64,000 bases of DNA from Pelomonas sp. Root1237 (GTDB lineage Bacteria > Pseudomonadota > Gammaproteobacteria > Burkholderiales > Burkholderiaceae_C), in assembly GCF_001425055.1 (NCBI RefSeq), contig NZ_LMDK01000020.1, positions 71,310-135,309 on the forward strand, written 5' to 3'. The notes below the pieces were generated by a model, which made no database searches, was not told where the DNA came from, and was given only the letters and a program-made list of their open reading frames with translations. Shown here one piece after another: positions 33,483-41,296 of this stretch (positions are counted from its first letter, which is position 1; the number at the start of each line of letters is the position of its first letter). The position numbers and the translations under genes are program-made.

Positions 33483-34529
33483 CTAGACAGCTGCGGTCTT
33501 GCGCCTGGCCTTGCGCGGCGCGGCCTCGGCTTCAGGCGCCGCGACGAAACGGGAACTCTCGCGCACGACCAGCTCCACCGGCAGCGACGCGTCATTGGGT
33601 GCGACATCGCCTTCGATGAGGGCGCGTGCGGCGACGTTGCCAAGTGCTTCCTTGTCCATCTTCACAGTGGACAGGGGCGGCTTGTTGCGGGCAGCCTCCT
33701 CGATGTCGTCGTAGCCGATGAAGCGGATGTCCTCGGGCACCCGCAGGCCACGCTCAAGGCAGACCTCGATGGCGAACATGGCCGTCGAGTCGTTGTAGGC
33801 AAAGACCGCGTCCGGGGGGGTGGGCAGGGCCAGCAGGCGGCTCATCGCATCGCGGCCGGCGTCGCCGTATTCCAGCGCCGGGTCCAGCGTGACTTCGTAG
33901 TCGGGGTCGAACAGGCGACCGGCCTCGAACAAGGCGCGGCGGAAGCCCTTGGCGCGCAGCGACGTCGAGTAATGCGCCAGCGGCCCGAAGATGGCGGCGA
34001 TGCGCTGGGAACTGCCTTCCAGCAGGTGGCGCGTCGCCAGCCAGGCGCCGAGCTGGTTGTCGTCATTGACGCAGCGCACGCCGGGGTAGAAGTGGTCCAC
34101 GAGCACCAGCGGCAGTTCGCAGCGGCGAATGGATTCCATGGCCTCGGGGTCGAAATAGCCGGCACCCAGCAGCGCCTCGGCCTCATGGCGGCGTACCTGG
34201 CCGGCCACGTCGTCACCTGCCAGCACCGACATGATGCTCAGCGGCACGCCGGCCTCGCGGCAGGCCGTCTCGGCGCCGTGCAGCACATAGGAATAGAAGG
34301 GGTTGTTGGCCAGCGAGCCGAGGCTGCGGCTGTACAGGAAGAGCATGCGGCGTGGCTTGCCGGTGCGCAGCTTGCCGACGTCATAACCCATCTGCTGGGC
34401 CACGCCGAGCACCTGGGCGCGGGTCTGCTCCGACAGGCCGGGCTGGCCCTTCAGCGCGCGCGACACCGTGCCGATGGACACGCCCGCGGCCTCGGCCAAT
34501 TCGCGAATCGTCACTCCCTTGTCGGCCAT
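33483..34529 (-). CDS. LacI-family repressor of the mannan/galactoside locus
   Basis: The 348-residue protein has the LacI helix-turn-helix at the very N terminus (VTIRELAEAAGVSIGTVSRALKG) with the hinge-type helix around VGKLRTGKPR, and a sensor domain ending in DIRFIGYDDIEEAARNKPPLSTV. I use ATG 34529, with GGAG eight bases upstream; the adjacent GTG 34532 is only five bases from it. It lies between the permease-GH27 operon and the kinase-GH1 operon. Palindromes of the type GTTTAGTAAAC, usual in form for LacI operators, occur before both of these and before the ABC operon, so this protein is the probable common repressor. The effector is unknown; a manno- or gluco-oligosaccharide is likely. 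Confidence 0.93.
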   Translation of the reverse strand: MADKGVTIRELAEAAGVSIGTVSRALKGQPGLSEQTRAQVLGVAQQMGYDVGKLRTGKPRRMLFLYSRSLGSLANNPFYSYVLHGAETACREAGVPLSIMSVLAGDDVAGQVRRHEAEALLGAGYFDPEAMESIRRCELPLVLVDHFYPGVRCVNDDNQLGAWLATRHLLEGSSQRIAAIFGPLAHYSTSLRAKGFRRALFEAGRLFDPDYEVTLDPALEYGDAGRDAMSRLLALPTPPDAVFAYNDSTAMFAIEVCLERGLRVPEDIRFIGYDDIEEAARNKPPLSTVKMDKEALGNVAARALIEGDVAPNDASLPVELVVRESSRFVAAPEAEAAPRKARRKTAAV

Positions 34530-34637
34530 CACCCGAGCTCCCGCTGTTGTTTAGCACGTCGCATCGGGCGCGATTGTGCATCGGCACCCCAGCGGCCCCG
34601 GGTACACCCTGTACCGGGGGCAAAACCTAGGCTGGAT

Positions 34638-34654
34638 ATTGTTCACTAAACAAT
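34638..34654. promoter_or_regulatory. Putative LacI operator before the kinase-GH1-halogenase operon
   Basis: ATTGTT and AACAAT form perfect arms around CACTA. Inside it, GTTCACTAAAC (34641-34651) is, on the other strand, one substitution from GTTTAGTAAAC. It overlaps a possible -35 (TTCACT) that is 17 bases from TAGAAT (34665-34670). It also lies 109 bases upstream of the divergent repressor gene. Confidence 0.65.
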
Positions 34655-34710
34655 CGCTGTTGCATAGAATATTTCCGAACCACCGACGAAGCGCGCCAAG
34701 CGCCGCCGAC

Positions 34711-35634
34711 ATGCTCCCCTGCCCCATCGCCGTCCTCGGCGAAGCCCTGGTCGACGAATTCCATGACGGACCCGTCGCGGGTGGCGCGCCCTTCAACGTG
34801 GCGCGCTCGCTCGCCGCCATGGGCGCGCCGGCCCTGTTCATCAGCCGCGTCGGCGCGGACGATGACAACGGCCGCCTCGTGCTCGACAGTGCGCGCCGCT
34901 ACGGCCTGGACAGCGCCGGCGTGCAGCGCGACCCGCAGCACGCCACCGGCCGCGTCAGCGTGCACGAGGACGCCGGAGGCCACCACTTCGAGATTCAAGG
35001 CGACGCCGCCTGGGACCATATCGACGCCGCGGCCGCCCGCCCTCACCTCGCTGAAACGGCGCCAGCGTGGCTCTACTTCGGCAGCCTGGCCCAACGCCAG
35101 CCCGCCTCGCGCGCGGCCCTGCGCGCCCTCGTCAAGCCTTTCACCGGCACGCGCTTCCTGGACTTGAACCTGCGGGCCAGCACTGAAACCCGACTGCTGG
35201 CCGCCGAGTCGCTGATGCTGGCCGATTGGGTCAAGGTCAACGACGAAGAACTGGCCCAACTGGCCGGCTGGTTCGATGCCGGCGCGCCCGACGACGCCGG
35301 CCGCGCCAGCGCATTGATGGCACGTTTTGCACTGCAACGCCTGGTGCTGACCTGCGGCGCCAGCGGCTGGCGCTTCTACGCGCCGGGCGGCGTACTGCTG
35401 GCGCAGGGTGCTGGCGTCACCCAGCCGCACATGGTCGACACCGTCGGCGCCGGCGATGCTTTCACCGCCCTGCTGCTGGCCGGCCTGTCGCTGGGCCGTG
35501 ACCTGCCCGCCACGCTGGCCCTGGCCAATCGCTACGCCTCCTTCATCTGTGGCGTGCGCGGCCCGCTGCCCGCCGAACCCCTTGCCCTGCAACCCTGGCG
35601 CACCGCCCTGCATGCGCTGCCGACCTCTGCCTGA
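34711..35634 (+). CDS. PfkB-family sugar kinase, probable fructokinase
   Basis: The 307-residue protein (start ATG 34711, MLPCPIAVLGEALVDEFHDG) carries both PfkB signatures: GGAPFNVARSLAAMG near residue 25 and DTVGAGDAFTALLL near 245, the latter with the catalytic Asp. The opening GEALVDEF pattern is that of fructokinases. In this locus it would phosphorylate fructose formed from mannose by the AGE-family isomerase encoded at 52.5 kb, giving fructose 6-phosphate. It is the first gene of a plus-strand operon with GH1 (13-base gap) and two halogenase-like genes. The frame extends upstream to 34576 but this part lacks family similarity and contains the operator. Confidence 0.9.
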   Translation: MLPCPIAVLGEALVDEFHDGPVAGGAPFNVARSLAAMGAPALFISRVGADDDNGRLVLDSARRYGLDSAGVQRDPQHATGRVSVHEDAGGHHFEIQGDAAWDHIDAAAARPHLAETAPAWLYFGSLAQRQPASRAALRALVKPFTGTRFLDLNLRASTETRLLAAESLMLADWVKVNDEELAQLAGWFDAGAPDDAGRASALMARFALQRLVLTCGASGWRFYAPGGVLLAQGAGVTQPHMVDTVGAGDAFTALLLAGLSLGRDLPATLALANRYASFICGVRGPLPAEPLALQPWRTALHALPTSA

Positions 35635-35647
35635 ACGACTGCCCGAC

Positions 35648-37033
35648 ATGGACCTGACCCCGCCTCCCACCTCCCTGGCCGACCTCGTCGCGCCGCCCGC
35701 CGGCTCGGCCATGCGCCGCCCCGGCTTCATCTTCGGCGCCGGCACCTCGTCGTACCAGATCGAAGGCGCCGCGCATGACGACGGCCGCCTCGAATCCATC
35801 TGGGACCGCTTCTGCGCGACGCCCGGCAAGGTGCTGCGCGGCGAGAACGGCGATGTGGCGTGCGACCACTACCACCGCTTTGAAGAAGACCTGGACATCC
35901 TGCAGCGCCTGGGTGTGGACGCCTACCGCTTCTCCATCGCCTGGCCGCGCGTGATGGACGAGGCCGGCCGCCCGAATGCGAAGGGCATCGACTTCTACAA
36001 GCGCCTGCTCGACGGCCTGGCCAAGCGTGGCATCCGCGCCTTCGTCACGCTGTATCACTGGGACCTGCCCCAGCACCTGGAAGACCGCGGCGGCTGGCTG
36101 AACCGCGAAACGGCCTACCGCTTTGCCGACTACGCCGAGCTGATGAGCCGCGAACTCGGTGGCGGCCGCGTGGCGGCCTGGACGACGCACAACGAGCCCT
36201 GGTGCTCAGCCTATCTTGGCTATGGCGACGGGCACCACGCGCCCGGCCTCAAGTCCAACCGCTGGGCCGCCCAGGCCATGCACCATCTGCTGCTGGGGCA
36301 CGGCCTGGCGCTGCCCATCCTGCGCGCCAACGACCCGACGGCCTTGCACGGCATCGTCGCCAACTGCGCGCCGGGCTATGCCGACACTGACACAGCCGAA
36401 GACCGCGATGCCGCTTCGCTGTTCGAGACCTACCAGAACCGCTGGGTGCTGGACCCGCTGCTCAAGGGCGAATACCCGGCCGACCTGTGGCGGCTGTGGA
36501 AGGGCTGTGAGCCCCTGGTGCTGCCCGGCGACATGGACCTCATCAAGCAGCCCATCGACTACCTGGGCATCAACTTCTACAGCCGCGCCGTGCTGCGCTC
36601 CAAGGGCCCCGACACCATCGACTGGGTGCGCCACCCCGAGGTCGAGCGCACGACGATGGACTGGGAGGTCTACCCGCAAGGCCTGCAGGACCTGTTCGAA
36701 GCCTTCAAGCGCGACTACGCCAATCTGCCGCCCCTCTACATCACCGAAAACGGCATGTCGAGCGACGACCAGGTCAGCGCCGGCGAGATCGACGACCAGC
36801 AACGCCAGGCCTACATCAAGCAGCATTTCGCGGCATGCTCACGTGCCATGGACAACGGCGTGGACGTGCGCGGCTATTTCATCTGGTCGCTGCTGGACAA
36901 CTTCGAATGGGCCTTCGGCTACGAGCGCCGCTTCGGCCTCGTGCACGTGGACTTCGAGACGCAGCAGCGCACGCTCAAGCGCAGTGCGCTGGCCTATGCG
37001 GACTTCCTGAAGGAGCGCGCCGCGGCGCGTTGA
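35648..37033 (+). CDS. GH1 beta-glycosidase (beta-glucosidase/beta-mannosidase type)
   Basis: The 461-residue protein has no export signal, so it is cytoplasmic. GH1 features are FGAGTSSYQIEGA near the N terminus, RFSIAWPR, acid/base E183 in THNEPW, nucleophile E367 in YITENGM, and the C-terminal WSLLDNFEWAFGYERRFGLVHVD. Bacterial enzymes of this type hydrolyse cello-oligosaccharides, and many accept beta-mannosides. It could release the glucose units of glucomannan fragments. The start ATG 35648 is followed by a 25-residue proline-rich leader before the conserved GFIFGAGTS; ATG at MRRPGF is an alternative. The stop is two bases before the next ATG. Confidence 0.94.
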   Translation: MDLTPPPTSLADLVAPPAGSAMRRPGFIFGAGTSSYQIEGAAHDDGRLESIWDRFCATPGKVLRGENGDVACDHYHRFEEDLDILQRLGVDAYRFSIAWPRVMDEAGRPNAKGIDFYKRLLDGLAKRGIRAFVTLYHWDLPQHLEDRGGWLNRETAYRFADYAELMSRELGGGRVAAWTTHNEPWCSAYLGYGDGHHAPGLKSNRWAAQAMHHLLLGHGLALPILRANDPTALHGIVANCAPGYADTDTAEDRDAASLFETYQNRWVLDPLLKGEYPADLWRLWKGCEPLVLPGDMDLIKQPIDYLGINFYSRAVLRSKGPDTIDWVRHPEVERTTMDWEVYPQGLQDLFEAFKRDYANLPPLYITENGMSSDDQVSAGEIDDQQRQAYIKQHFAACSRAMDNGVDVRGYFIWSLLDNFEWAFGYERRFGLVHVDFETQQRTLKRSALAYADFLKERAAAR

Positions 37034-37035
37034 GC

Positions 37036-38526
37036 ATGGGCATCCGGCGCGTCGTCATCCTCGGCGGCGGCTCCGCCGGCTGGATGTCGGCCGCCGCGCT
37101 GACGACAGGGTTGCGCGGCGTCGCCGTTGAGCTGGTCGAGTCCGAGGAGATCGGCATCATCGGCGTCGGCGAAGCCACTTTTCCGTCGATCCGCAGCTTC
37201 AACGACATCCTCGGCATTGACGAGGCTGAGTTTCTCGCCGCCACGCGCGGCAGCTACAAGCTCGGCATCCAGTTCTGCGACTGGAAGCAGCGCGGCGAGC
37301 ACTATTTCCACACCTTCGGTGACTTCGGTCCACTGGACGGCCCGATGGCGTTGTGGGGCCAACTGCGCCGCCTGCAGACAGGCCCCGGCACGCCGCTGGG
37401 CGAGTTCTGCCTGCCGACGGTGATGGCGCACCAAGGCCGATTCTGCAGGCCTGCAGAAGGCGAGGACAGCCTGGCCTCGCGCTACACCTACGCCTACCAC
37501 TTCGACGCGACGCTCTACGCCGCCTTCCTGCGCCGCCTGGCCGAAGGTCGCGGCGCGAGGCGCACTGAGGGGCGCGTCGTCGGCGTGGAGCGCCACGAGG
37601 ACGGCCGTGTGCGCGCGCTGCACCTGGCCGACGGGCGCGAGGTCGAGGGCGATCTCTTCATCGACTGCTCGGGCCTGGCGTCCCTGCTGATCGGCCAGAC
37701 GCTCGAGCAGCGTTTCATTGACTACGGCCACTGGCTGCCAGTGGACCGCGCCTGGGCCGTGCCCACCGAGCGCGCACCGGGCGATCTCGCGCCCTTCACG
37801 CGCTCGACGGCGCTGGAGGCCGGCTGGGCCTGGCGCATCCCGCTGCATGACCGCACCGGCAACGGCCATGTGTTCAGCAGCCGCTTCATCGACGAGGGAC
37901 GGGCGCGCGAACAGCTGCTGGCCCAGCTCGACGCGCCGATGCTGGCCGAGCCGCGGCTGCTGCGCTTTCGCACCGGCCACCGCGAGCGGTTCTGGGTCAA
38001 GAACGTCGTCGCCATCGGCCTGGCCGCCGGCTTCCTGGAGCCGCTGGAGTCCACCGCCATCTACATGGTGCACAACGCGCTGGGCCGGCTCATCCCGCTG
38101 CTCGGCGAGGCCGATCACACGCAGGCCGCGGTCGGCTTCAACGTGCAGCAGCTGCGCCAGTACCAGCGCATCCGCGACTTCATCATCCTGCACTACGCCC
38201 TGAGCGAGCGCCGCGACAGCGAGTTCTGGCGCACGCTGACGAGCATGGAGCTGCCCGAGTCGCTGGACTACAAGTTGCATGCCTGGCGCGAGACCGGCAC
38301 CCTGCATGCCTACGACAACGAGGCCTTCGACACGGCGAGCTGGCTGGCCATCCACGCCGGCATGGGCGACTGGCCGCGGCGCCGCAGCCCTTGGCCGGAC
38401 GAGATGCCGGCTGAGTTGGCAGCCCGCTATCTCACTGAGCGCCATCAGGCCATTGCCGCGCTGGCCGCCGGCATGCCTGACCACGACAGCTTTCTGCGTG
38501 CACGCTTGAGCGGTGCTGCGGGATAG
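37036..38526 (+). CDS. Flavin-dependent halogenase-family protein (tryptophan halogenase type), first of a tandem pair
   Basis: The 496-residue protein has the whole halogenase frame: the FAD motif GGGSAGW (residues 10-16), GEATFPSI (45-52), the active-site Lys at K75 (in SYKLGIQF), the WxWxIP motif as W264-A-W-R-I-P269, and the LEPLEST segment with E338. It therefore keeps the residues that in PrnA/RebH-type enzymes generate hypohalous acid and direct it to substrate. It is co-transcribed with a sugar kinase and a beta-glycosidase (two-base gap from GH1), not with a secondary-metabolite cluster or a flavin reductase. Similar proteins are known beside TonB receptors in Xanthomonas and Caulobacter. 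The substrate is unknown; some relatives halogenate indole in vitro. Confidence 0.88.
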   Translation: MGIRRVVILGGGSAGWMSAAALTTGLRGVAVELVESEEIGIIGVGEATFPSIRSFNDILGIDEAEFLAATRGSYKLGIQFCDWKQRGEHYFHTFGDFGPLDGPMALWGQLRRLQTGPGTPLGEFCLPTVMAHQGRFCRPAEGEDSLASRYTYAYHFDATLYAAFLRRLAEGRGARRTEGRVVGVERHEDGRVRALHLADGREVEGDLFIDCSGLASLLIGQTLEQRFIDYGHWLPVDRAWAVPTERAPGDLAPFTRSTALEAGWAWRIPLHDRTGNGHVFSSRFIDEGRAREQLLAQLDAPMLAEPRLLRFRTGHRERFWVKNVVAIGLAAGFLEPLESTAIYMVHNALGRLIPLLGEADHTQAAVGFNVQQLRQYQRIRDFIILHYALSERRDSEFWRTLTSMELPESLDYKLHAWRETGTLHAYDNEAFDTASWLAIHAGMGDWPRRRSPWPDEMPAELAARYLTERHQAIAALAAGMPDHDSFLRARLSGAAG

Positions 38527-38567
38527 CGCCCATGCTCAGAGCCGAAGCCCCTACCTAGACTGGCGCG

Positions 38568-40100
38568 ATGGAAAACCTGAACAAGCCGCTGCGGCGGGTC
38601 GTGATCGTCGGCGGTGGCGCCGCCGGCTGGATGTCGGCCGCCGCATTGAGCGCGGTGCTCAAGCCCCCGTATGAGATCCGCCTCGTCGAGTCCGACGAGA
38701 TCGGCATCATCGGCGTGGGCGAAGCGACCATCCCGCCGATCCGCATGTTCAACGGCCTGGCCAAGATCGACGAGGCGGAGTTCCTCAAAGCCACGCAAGG
38801 CACGTTCAAGCTCGGCATCGAATTCGTCAACTGGGGCCGCCAGGGCGAGCGCTATTTCCACGGCTTCGGCGGCGTCGGCCGCGAGGCGCTGTGGCCGGTG
38901 GACTTCTCGCAATACTGGCTGCGCCTGCGCGCGCTGGGCCGCGCGCTGCCGCTGGACGCCTACGTCATCTCCAACATGGCGGCCAAGGCCAACCGCTTCA
39001 TGCTGCCGCGGCCGGACATGCAGAACTCGCCGATGGCCGCACTCGGCTATGCCTATCACTTCGACGCGTCGCTGTACGCGAAGCACCTGCGTGCCCTGAG
39101 CGAGCAGCGCGGCGTGCGCCGCACCGAAGGCAAGGTCGTGCGCGTGCTGCTCAATGAAGAACCGGGGCCAGCCGAAGGCCATGTGCGCGCCGTGCAGATG
39201 CAAAGCGGCGAACTGGTGGAGGGCGACCTCTTCCTCGACTGCTCCGGCTTTGCCAGCCTGCTGATCGAGAAGGCCCTCGGCACCGGTTTCGAGGACTGGA
39301 GCCACTGGCTGCCCTGCGACCGCGCCGTGGCGGTGCCCAGCGAGAGCACGAGCCCGCTGCTGCCCTATACGCGTTCGACCGCGCACCGGGCCGGCTGGCA
39401 ATGGCGCATTCCGTTGCAGCACCGCGTCGGCAACGGCCATGTCTATTCCAGCAGCCATGTCAGCGACGACGAGGCGGCCGGCGTGCTGCTGAAGAATCTC
39501 GACGGCCAGCCGCTCGCCGACCCGCGGATCATCAAGTTCCGCACTGGCATGCGTGAGGAGGCGTGGCGGCGCAATGTGGTTGCCATCGGCATGTCGGCCG
39601 GCTTCGTCGAGCCGCTGGAGTCGACGGCCCTGCACCTGATCCAGATGGGTGTGGCCAAGCTCATCGAGGCCTTCCCCCACAGTGGCTTCGACGCCCTGGA
39701 GATCGCCGAGTACAACCGCCAGAGCCGCGAGCGCTACGAATACGTGCGCGACTTCATCGTGCTGCACTATCACCTGAACCAGCGCGACGACAGCGAGTTC
39801 TGGAAGGCCTGCGCGGCCATGGCCATTCCCGGGGCCCTGCGCTGGCGCATGGCGCTGTATGCCTCCAGCGGCCGCCTGGCCAATGTCGACGGCGACCTGT
39901 TCCGCGAGCCGAGTTGGCTGGAGGTCATGGAAGGCCAGAACCTGCGCCCCAAGGGCTGGCTGGCGCTCGCCGAGCTGCAAGGTGTCGAGGAAACGGCCGC
40001 CTACTTCAAGGGCGTGTCCGACACCATCGCGCAATGCGTGGCCGTGATGCCCGATCACGCGGAGTTCGTGCGGCGCTACTGCCCAGCGATGCCAGTCTGA
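38568..40100 (+). CDS. Flavin-dependent halogenase-family protein, second of a tandem pair
   Basis: The 510-residue paralogue of the preceding gene shares its order of motifs: VVIVGGGAAGW (FAD, residues 11-21), GEATIPPI, active-site Lys K81 in TFKLGIEF, WQWRIP at 277-282, and VEPLEST with E351. The two proteins diverge mainly in the substrate-facing insert (about residues 90-150), which suggests different substrates or a heteromeric pair. The gap of 41 bases to the first copy is compatible with one transcript. As with its partner, no flavin reductase gene is adjacent. Expression under the same LacI operator as the kinase and GH1 is the inference. Confidence 0.88.
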   Translation: MENLNKPLRRVVIVGGGAAGWMSAAALSAVLKPPYEIRLVESDEIGIIGVGEATIPPIRMFNGLAKIDEAEFLKATQGTFKLGIEFVNWGRQGERYFHGFGGVGREALWPVDFSQYWLRLRALGRALPLDAYVISNMAAKANRFMLPRPDMQNSPMAALGYAYHFDASLYAKHLRALSEQRGVRRTEGKVVRVLLNEEPGPAEGHVRAVQMQSGELVEGDLFLDCSGFASLLIEKALGTGFEDWSHWLPCDRAVAVPSESTSPLLPYTRSTAHRAGWQWRIPLQHRVGNGHVYSSSHVSDDEAAGVLLKNLDGQPLADPRIIKFRTGMREEAWRRNVVAIGMSAGFVEPLESTALHLIQMGVAKLIEAFPHSGFDALEIAEYNRQSRERYEYVRDFIVLHYHLNQRDDSEFWKACAAMAIPGALRWRMALYASSGRLANVDGDLFREPSWLEVMEGQNLRPKGWLALAELQGVEETAAYFKGVSDTIAQCVAVMPDHAEFVRRYCPAMPV

Positions 40101-40400
40101 TCACGCGAAACGGCTGAGCGAGGTGGAACTGCTCTCCGTCTCGCCCGACGCGATCGACGCCCACCCGCTGATCCGCGAGTACTTCGCGGCGCAGCTGAAG
40201 CGGTAGCAGCCCGAGGCGTTCCAGGCGGCCCACTCGCGGCTGTTCGACTATCTGTGCGAGAACACGCCGCACCGCCCGGACGGCCTCGACGGACTGGCCC
40301 CGCTCTACGAAGCCGCCACCCACGGCTGCCGCGCCGGACGACAGCAAGAGGCGTTTAGGTCGGAGCGACGGGCCTTGCGTCGAGGACCTGGTCCGCAAGT
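40101..40400 (+). pseudogene. Degenerate C-terminal fragment of an NTPase/TPR-type protein
   Basis: In one frame from about 40102, the translation reads AKRLSEVELLSV...IDAHPLIREYFAAQLKR, a stop at 40204, then QPEAFQAAHSRLFDYLCENTP...LAPLYEAATHGCRAGRQQEAF, after which similarity is lost. HPLIREYF followed by PLYEAATHGCRAGR is the tail module of large AAA/NACHT-like ATPases with TPR repeats that also occur in bacterial defence-type proteins. Only about 90 residues remain and they contain an in-frame stop, so it is a relic. It begins immediately after the second halogenase gene and marks an old insertion or deletion. Confidence 0.7.
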
Positions 40401-40495
40401 TCCGGAAGTGACGGCCGAACGGCGGGTTGCCTGAACCCGCCATGTCGGCCTACGCTTTCGCATCCAGCCAACCGCTTCACTTCGGATCGAAAGCC

Positions 40496-41191
40496 ATGAC
40501 CTCACTGCCGTCCCGCCGCCGATTCACCGCTGCGCTGCTGCTTGGCAGCCTGGCAGGTGGCTGCGCTGCCGCCGGCGAGTCGGTGAGCATCCCGCCGCCG
40601 GCCCAGGATCTGGCACCCACGGCAACCGGCCTGCAGACCGCGGTGTTCGCCGGTGGTTGCTTCTGGGGCGTACAGGGTGTGTTCCAGCATGTGCAGGGCG
40701 TACAGCAGGCCGTCTCCGGCTACGCGGGTGGCACGGCGAGCACGGCGAACTACAAGCTGGTCACCAGCGGCCGCACCGGCCATGCAGAGGCGGTCGAGGT
40801 GACGTTCGACCCATCGCAGGTCAGCTACGGCGCCTTGCTGCAGGTCTTCTTCTCCGTGGCACACAACCCGACGCAGCTGAACCACCAGGGACCGGATATC
40901 GGCCGCCAATACCGCTCGGCCCTGTTTCCCGCCGACGCGGCGCAGCGCGAGACGGCCCAGGCCTACATCGCGCAATTGGACGCGACAGGGCTCTACGGCA
41001 AGCCCATCGTGACCAAGGTGGAGAACAGGGGCAACTTCTATCCCGCCGAGAAATTCCATCAGGACTACTTGGTCGACAACCCGCGAGACCCCTACATCGT
41101 GTTCCACGACCTGCCCAAGATCGCGGCGCTGAAGCGGCTTTTCGGCGAACGGTTCAGAAGCGAGCCCATGCTGGTGAAGCAAGCGCGTTGA
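40496..41191 (+). CDS. msrA: Peptide methionine sulfoxide reductase MsrA, exported
   Basis: The 231-residue product has the MsrA active-site motif AGGCFWGVQ, with the catalytic Cys, at about residue 55, then SGYAGG, SGRTGHAEAVEVTFDP, HNPTQLNHQGPDIGRQYRSA and NFYPAEKFHQDY. It reduces methionine-S-sulfoxide in proteins. I start at ATG 40496: a twin-Arg-like signal (PSRRRFTAALLLG) is followed by a Cys (AGGC) that could be lipidated, so the enzyme probably acts in the periplasm. The second catalytic Cys at the C terminus, seen in many MsrA proteins, is absent. Position next to halogenase-like genes is suggestive, since hypohalous acids oxidise methionine, but may be coincidence. Confidence 0.93.
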   Translation: MTSLPSRRRFTAALLLGSLAGGCAAAGESVSIPPPAQDLAPTATGLQTAVFAGGCFWGVQGVFQHVQGVQQAVSGYAGGTASTANYKLVTSGRTGHAEAVEVTFDPSQVSYGALLQVFFSVAHNPTQLNHQGPDIGRQYRSALFPADAAQRETAQAYIAQLDATGLYGKPIVTKVENRGNFYPAEKFHQDYLVDNPRDPYIVFHDLPKIAALKRLFGERFRSEPMLVKQAR

Positions 41192-41216
41192 TCCTGGCCC
41201 AGTGGCCGACGCGCAT

Positions 41217-41247
41217 AAAAAAAGCACCGCGGAGCCAACCGCGGTGC
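41217..41247 (-). terminator. Rho-independent terminator of the TonB receptor transcript
   Basis: On the minus strand, GCACCGCGG and CCGCGGTGC pair around a six-base loop and are followed by seven T residues. A further GC hairpin without a T-run lies between it and the receptor stop (41265-41286). The convergent msrA gene has no T-run of its own here. Confidence 0.92.
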
Positions 41248-41296
41248 CGGGTCTTGCGAGTGGCGGGCGGGCCGGGCGGCCCGCCCTTCATCAAGC

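Noticed and set aside
37036-40100. Secondary-metabolite halogenation cluster
   Set aside because: No polyketide, peptide synthetase, tryptophan-modifying or flavin reductase genes nearby; neighbours are carbohydrate genes.
41265-41286. GC hairpin after the TonB receptor stop as a second terminator
   Set aside because: It lacks a T-run; the terminator at 41217-41247 downstream is adequate.
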